Assembly (NCBI RefSeq): GCF_028769735.1
Contig: NC_088173.1
Coordinates: 12,731,038 to 12,795,037 of the forward strand
DNA: 64,000 nucleotides
Source: Zonotrichia leucophrys gambelii
Lineage: Eukaryota; Chordata; Aves; Passeriformes; Passerellidae
Direction of reading: 5' to 3'
Made by a program: the position numbers and the translations under genes
Shown: piece by piece, positions 57,991-64,000 of the stretch
Layout of the letters: each line of letters opens with the position of its first letter
Numbering within the stretch: position 1 is the stretch's first letter
Notes under the pieces: generated by a model
Told to the model about the DNA's origin: nothing
The model's database searches: none
Seen by the model: only the letters and a program-made list of their open reading frames with translations

Positions 57991-60120
57991 AGAAACATAG
58001 TGGAAAATCCTTCTATGGATGTTGAAGTGATGAAAAAGGATAGGTTTATAATACCTAATGCAACCACCTTATCTGAAATTTATTAATTTAGCTGTGTTGT
58101 CAAATTCCTTTTCTTTCACTTTTCTCTTATGTTAAAAGTTATGTATGAAGACCTTGATTTTCTCATTAAAAAAAGTCAAAAAACCTGAAGAACACACAGA
58201 GCAGAAAAAAACCAATAGGAAATTACTGACAGAATCCTGTTGTGTAAAATGCATTTGAAGATATTGACAGCAATATATGTATTAAAAATGAACCAACTTT
58301 TACAGTTTCATGATTTTTTGAAGGGAGTCTAAACCTAGCTGAAAAAATTTAGTTCAAGTTTCTAAATGTTTTGGTTATTTACTTGTTTCATTAACATGCA
58401 AGATGGATCCGTGTCATGCTACTTGCTAAATAAAGAAAAATGATTCATTTCTTTAACCAGAGGGGTTTACAACAGAGCTAAATCCTGAGACTACCATAGT
58501 GAAATAAGAAAAAACAAAGCATAACAGCATTTTTTAAACTTATACACTGGGGAATAAAATTCCATGCAGAAGTTTAATTTCTTTTGGTGGAAGGAAAAAT
58601 GAAAACTGTGAAGGCTTTCAGTGATAGCTTTGATTAAAATAAAAACCAGCTTTGAATTAAAAGGTATCTTTTTTCCTTTTGTTTATAAATGGCCATAGCA
58701 ATTTGTTATGTAATTCCATTATACATTTCTTAATTGATGTGGAAGCCACGCACAGTGTCTTTGCTGTTGCCCATATACAGTTAAAAAGCAAAAGCAATTT
58801 GACCATATTAGGCTAATTTCGCTAGACAGATTCAGTTCATGCTTCAGCTGTCAGAGCAACTGCTGCCTTCATACTGTTAGTGGTTTTGACATTCCTTTGA
58901 GCAACTGAAATATCACAGATTCAAGGAAGGCTAGATAATGGTGGTGCTTTATTCAGAGTCATTTTCAAGTGTGAGGTTATCTTAACAAAATGTTTGTACT
59001 GAAGACTTTTCAGTTTTTCCCAAGCATCAAAATTTTTTGACTACTGTTGCACAACACAGGAAATTGATGATTAAATAAAATTATTCTGCAGATACATACA
59101 TGACTTTAAACAAAGGCATATAAACTGCACATCTTTGAACTATTACCTGCACTATTACCTTCATGTCATCAAGGCAAAGAGTATTACCTTCTGCCTTTGT
59201 CACAAACACAATGAATTATCTGTCTTAGCCAGATCCCATCTCCCCAGAGAAGACCAAGCTACAGAACGCAGTAGATGTTTGATATGCTGTTGCAGTACAC
59301 AGCAGGTTTACTGCCTGTGAAACAGACATGAGCGTAGAATTTGTTTCCTAACTTGCCTACTTCAGTTCACAAAAATGAATGGCTCTTCTGTTGAAGCAAT
59401 ATTAGTAAGAAAACTTCCCTTGTAGAAGTCACAGTTTGACTCTGTCAGAATTTGTAAACTGTATAATGAATGAGACAAGTCATATGACAACTATTTTTCA
59501 AACCCTTCTCCCTGTGTATTCGTTTATAAATGTGCTGAAGTTGTCTTTTTTTTTCCTAGCCTTACAGTGGCCTCTGAACTTCAAAGTTTTTGCTCTGTCG
59601 CTGCTGTTCACCCATTCTTAACCTTAAATAGACTATAGCTGCTCTAGTGACACTGCTGTACTCTGCTTGAAAAGCTGTTATCATTTTGGGTGAAATTTCC
59701 TCACATTGAGAATGCACATGAGCATGTCTTGGGGGCAGATTAATTTGGACTTTAAACATTCTCAATAATATTATGCAGTTTTGCACAATAGTCTAGTGAC
59801 TACCTTTTCCTCAGATAATAATTAGGTTAAAAAAATAATAAAGAAAAGGTTATTGTTGCATTTGGTTCATAAAATGTCAAGGACTTAGCCGAAATGGAAT
59901 TAGAAAAATTTCCTGTAGCTCATTGGTCTGCTTATGTGATAGATTTGGGGTTTACTGATGTGAGTTTTCTCAGCAAAAAAGTGAGTTGGACTTTGGTGTA
60001 AAAACTTATGAAACTTGTTTTCAAGTTTGAGTCTTGAGTAGTGTCCATGCAGAATGCCCAAATCACATAACCATTGTATCTTCAATGTACCTACTAGCCT
60101 CTGATGTCTTTGTTGCCTTT
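57991..60120. other. Gene-poor DNA
   Basis: AT-rich, with no supported feature. Confidence 0.5.
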
Positions 60121-60256
60121 AGGCAAAGAAGTGCTTTTGTTTTGGTTTTTTAAACTCTATATTTATATGGCTATGTAATAAAGTGGATAGGCAAAGAAGT
60201 GCTTTTGTTTTGGTTTTTTAAACTCTATATTTATATGGCTCTGTACTAAAGTGGAT
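60121..60256. repeat. 68-bp tandem duplication
   Basis: The 68-bp unit at 60,121-60,188 is repeated at 60,189-60,256 with two differences (CTATGTAATA versus CTCTGTACTA). Local duplication of AT-rich DNA; no gene involved. Confidence 0.95.
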
Positions 60257-61589
60257 AGCCTTTCAGTTCATGATACCTTACATTTTGACATATTTCTATC
60301 AGCAAGGGTGGGCATAGCTTTGTGTGCTACATAAAAAAAAAAAGACCTTTCATAACTTGATTTTATCTTTCCTAGAAGAATTTCTAGAAGTCAGTATTAG
60401 CTCTGAGACTAGCTTCGAAACAAATTACACCCACTTCACATATTCTGTGGTAAATATGAGATGACACAAATAATTGTTTAATCATTATTTTCTAAAGATG
60501 TAAATTTGAATAATCCATCAGAAATCTTACATCTATTAGAACCTATCAAAGTGAGAATCAGTTTAGGTTATATTTCATTTGTTCTTGAAGCACGAGAAGG
60601 TGAAACCTTGGTGATTCATTCAATAATCATGCTGCTCACACTCAGCTGTTCCCAGAGGAGGTACACCAAAGAGAGTTACATGTCAGACCCAGATCATAAA
60701 ATGAAAATAATCTCTGCAATTGTCACATGCATACACACATCCTAGGTTTCCGCCTGAGAGAAGTATCACCTTCTAGGGGTTATACCATCAGAGTACTGTC
60801 AGATCCTGGTCCTTCAGTTGGCCACGAAATCCAAAGCATTTTTCCACAGACATCTGGACAAATGGCAGACAAGAAGGAAGGAGTGTGAGACAAGGTGAAA
60901 CCAGAACTATATTCAGAACTGTGGAGACATTCCTGATCTCTTAAAGAGCTTGACATCCGTATTTTCAAAAAGAAGAAATATTCAGGACTGTGAATGAGAT
61001 TAGTGAACACGTTTTTGACCATATGTAGTGCTGTGAGAAGTAGTACATCATGAAAAAACAATTTTCTTGGTTTATTAAAATGCCAGATAATTCAACAATT
61101 TTCTAAATTTACCACCAATCCACTAATATATGCTGCCAATGCTCCACCAGAGAACTATGAAGACTATGCTTTAGTTGTGTGGAAGTACTAAGAAAAACAA
61201 CTATTAAAATCTGTAAGGAACTGAGTTACTACTTTGAAGATATCAAAACACCTATGAGAAAATAAATAATTTGCAAAATGTACCCCAGGATGAAAAGGAG
61301 AAAACATACTGGCAGAAAGAGAAAACATAATTAGATTAATTTATTCCAGGCACCCAATAAAGCATTATTCCGTGGGAAGTAAATTGCACTTACACTGTTA
61401 AAACTACTAGTCCACTAAGTGATTTCTAACTTCTGAGGCCCTCATCTCCAATCTCACTAGTTTTCAAAACCATAATTCAAAATCATTGTGGTGTGGTTTT
61501 GGAATGTTAAATTCAGGAAGTTCTATAGAATCATATCCTGAGATATACATATATATATATATATAAAACTATTTGAAAACCCAGAATAA
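60257..61589. other. Gene-poor DNA with an AT dinucleotide run
   Basis: No gene. A short (TA)n run lies at about 61,543-61,565. Confidence 0.5.
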
Positions 61590-62165
61590 CAGAGTAGTTT
61601 GACTTAGAACAGACCTTAAAGAAGGGACCTTAAAGGCCATCTTCTAATTCCTTCCTCCTTACCATAGGCAGGGACACCTTCCGCCAGACCAAGTTGCTCA
61701 GTTCCAGGGACAGGGAATCCGCAACTTCTCTTGGAAACATATTACAGTGTCTCACCACTCTCACAGTGAAAAATTTGTTCCTAATATCCAATCTAAACCC
61801 AACCTCTCACGTTAAAGCCCTTTCTCTTTGTCCCGTCACTACACACTCTTGCAGAAAGTCCCTCTGCAGCTCTCTTGCAGGTCCCCTATAGGTACTGGAA
61901 TGTCTGAAAGGCCCCCATGGAGCCCTCTCTTCTCCAGGCTGAACGACTCCAGCTCTCTCAGCCTGTCACCATAGGAGAGGTGCCACCTGATCATCGTCAT
62001 GGCCTTCATTTGGCCTCCAACAGGCCAATGTCCTTTCTGTTCCAGAGACCCCAGAGCTGGACACAGCACTCCAGGTGGGATCTCACCAAGCAGAGCAGAG
62101 CAGAAAGGCAGAACCACCTCCCCTGACCTGCTGGCCACGCTGCCTTTGACAGGAAAACCCAAATC
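61590..62165 (-). mobile_element. CR1: CR1 LINE fragment, minus strand
   Basis: The best-preserved CR1 piece here. The plus strand reads 'aggcagggacaccttccgcc', 'agtgaaaaatttgttcct', 'ctcttctccaggctgaac', 'ctctcagcctgtcaccataggag' and 'ctggacacagcactccagg', the reverse complement of the CR1 3' UTR and ORF2 end. The minus-strand frame at 62,234-61,839 is a degraded piece of this element, not a host gene. Confidence 0.9.
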
Positions 62166-63531
62166 ATACTCATCTACCACCTTCTTAGTGTAAATCAATT
62201 CTTTGTTCCAAAAATATATAGTAGTGCAGTTCATACTTTTACAACATTCTGAGTTGTTCTTTTAATGAAATATATGCAAGACACAAAAATCAGATTGAAA
62301 TGAAAATAATAATGAAAAACTTTTGAGGGAATTTGTTGAAAATTGTGGATTTGTTAAGAGATATGAAAAAATGCTTCAGTCACTTAGTTTTAGTAGGATT
62401 CAGTAAGATTTCTCCAGGAAAGTCAGCCCCAAAATAAAGATTTTGAAAAGCCTGTATAACCTCTCAATTAAACCAATCTCTGTTAGCAGGAACTCTTAAA
62501 ATTTAAGAGCCACTTTCATTGAGCACTCTAATATGTGGGCAGTGCTTGTGCTCATGCAAAAATAAAATGAATCACAGAAAAAACCCACCTATCCCAATCC
62601 CCCAACCTTTACAAAAAATCTGAATTATAATCACAGGGTTTTATATAGCTTAAGTGATAAATTGCTTCATTGCTGTGGACTTTATTTGATTTACACTCAT
62701 AATCTAGGACATTTATTTGCTTTAGTTCTACATATGTAGGGGGAAATTGTTTGAGTTATCATTTGATAAAAGCAAACACCCTTTTAAGATAAAAAAATCT
62801 ATCATATGCATATATTATTAAAAATTACTGCAGAGCGTGGTTTTGAAAAAATATATCCATTTTATTTTGCTTGAGCATACAATTGTCTTAGAAACGAAAT
62901 TGTACTGTTTACAAGAGAGTCACAAGCTCATAAATGAGAGAAGTTAGAAACTGAGAATTCAATGAGAACTGAAAACATTTTGCTAAGTACAGGAATAATT
63001 CCAGTGCCTTAAGGAAAATTCTATTTTCTCTAAGCATATGCTAATATTCAAAGCTATGTCTGCACCTGTGTTTCTGTGAGCTTATAAGGTCTGGCTGTTC
63101 ACTCTCTCATACTATCAGTCACCATAGTAACTTTTACTGACTTCTAAAACCCTTAAGCAAACCAAAAAGAAGTTGAATATATTCCAATTTCCTGATCTCA
63201 AATTCAAGTTTCTTGGTACAAGGGGAGAGTTCTGAAACACTAGATCTGTTCAAACGTTTTTACACACCAAATAAGCCTCCTACCAGGTTTGTAGTCAGGA
63301 AAAATGCAGGTAACAGAGTGATCCCTTTATGTACTTTTCCCCGTCCCTTTGTGGGACAGGTCATATTTGAAATGACCCAGACAATCAATCATGCAGATTC
63401 GCTGACAGGAATTGGCCTTAAATATTATATCCTTATCCCTACACTCTGGTTTCCTGTCACATATCCTATTTTTCAGTGTCAATTTCTCTATCATATTTTT
63501 GTCTATTTTTTTGTTAAATAATCTTAGCAAA
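62166..63531. other. Gene-poor DNA
   Basis: AT-rich, with no supported gene or repeat. Confidence 0.5.
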
Positions 63532-63702
63532 CGGTGTGGTAGCTTGTGTTTTATGGTGGATGAGGTGGAATGGGCCATGGCTGGTGAAGCCCTTCTGCTG
63601 TCCAAGGATATCTGTTTGCCAGGGGGGAACCATCTGCACTGTGCCCTGACAGGGGACTTTGGAAACCAATCTGTTCTTTACAGCTGTAAATCCATCTGTT
63701 GA
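63532..63702 (+). other. Weak candidate terminal exon, plus strand
   Basis: A T-rich tract ends in AATCTTAG just before 63,530. A GC-richer open stretch follows to TGA 63,700-63,702, immediately followed by an AATAAA at about 63,702-63,707. The base composition differs from its flanks. No family recognised; a non-coding exon or an old repeat are equally possible. Confidence 0.2.
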
Positions 63703-64000
63703 ATAAATACTTATATAGCACAGCAAACAAATATTTATAGGTCTATAGATTGTGTTTAAAGACTGATAAATCACACCAGTTTCAAACTTCAAAGCACATC
63801 AACTGGATTTGATATTCATTAAGAAAACATTTTGCCAAGTGCCTAGTTCAGAATCTCTTTCAGTCGTGACTTGCACATTCACAAAAAAAATTAGTAATTA
63901 ATGTTTGTGTCCAGAACTAGCTGTAACTTAGTCCCACAAGGCTGATTCAATACAGTCAGCACTGATGGCTATTTTACAGAAGAGTCTGAGTTTTATTAGA
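63703..64000. other. Window end, no gene seen
   Basis: AT-rich sequence without a supported feature. Confidence 0.5.

Noticed and set aside
61839..62234. 131-codon minus-strand frame
   Set aside because: It lies inside the minus-strand CR1 fragment; decayed LINE sequence.

Overview
The window looks like nuclear DNA from a bird. It is AT-rich and gene-poor. At least seven decayed CR1 (chicken-repeat-1) LINE pieces lie on both strands, with recognisable CR1 3' ends and CR1 reverse-transcriptase remnants, and there is a decayed avian ERVL-type LTR. Nothing bacterial is present. I cannot name the species.

Layout. Positions 1 to about 33,000 are mostly intergenic or intronic DNA with two CR1 pieces, one LTR relic, short tandem repeats and a perfect 19-bp inverted repeat. 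On the minus strand, three small pieces could be exons of one host gene (about 15.98-15.80, 11.01-10.82 and 6.64-6.44 kb). They encode, in order, a membrane segment, a cysteine-rich module, and a second membrane segment followed by a stop. Splice phases agree and a poly(A) signal follows. The topology recalls the trefoil-containing FMR1NB family, but the identity is a guess.

Positions 33,019-44,071 are one essentially full-length endogenous retrovirus (11,053 bp, plus strand). It has two 630-bp LTRs differing at one base, a 4-bp target duplication, a tRNA-Arg-type primer binding site, a leader with six small hairpin repeats, gammaretrovirus-like gag and pol, an extra cysteine-rich ORF between pol and env, an env of unusual architecture, and a polypurine tract. 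The env stop codon is supplied by the first three bases of the 3' LTR.

The insertion is young by its LTRs but heavily broken. It carries eight in-frame stops, three frameshifts and an altered protease active site. All eight stops, the protease change and the single LTR difference fit G-to-A change at GG dinucleotides. That is the pattern expected from cytidine-deaminase editing of minus-strand cDNA. This pattern and the extra ORF are the two observations most worth following.

Positions 44,072-64,000 are again gene-poor, with CR1 pieces at 44.8, 46.0, 53.1, 57.0, 57.7 and 61.6 kb, a (GATA)16 array inside one CR1, several short tandem duplications, and a few low-confidence exon candidates.
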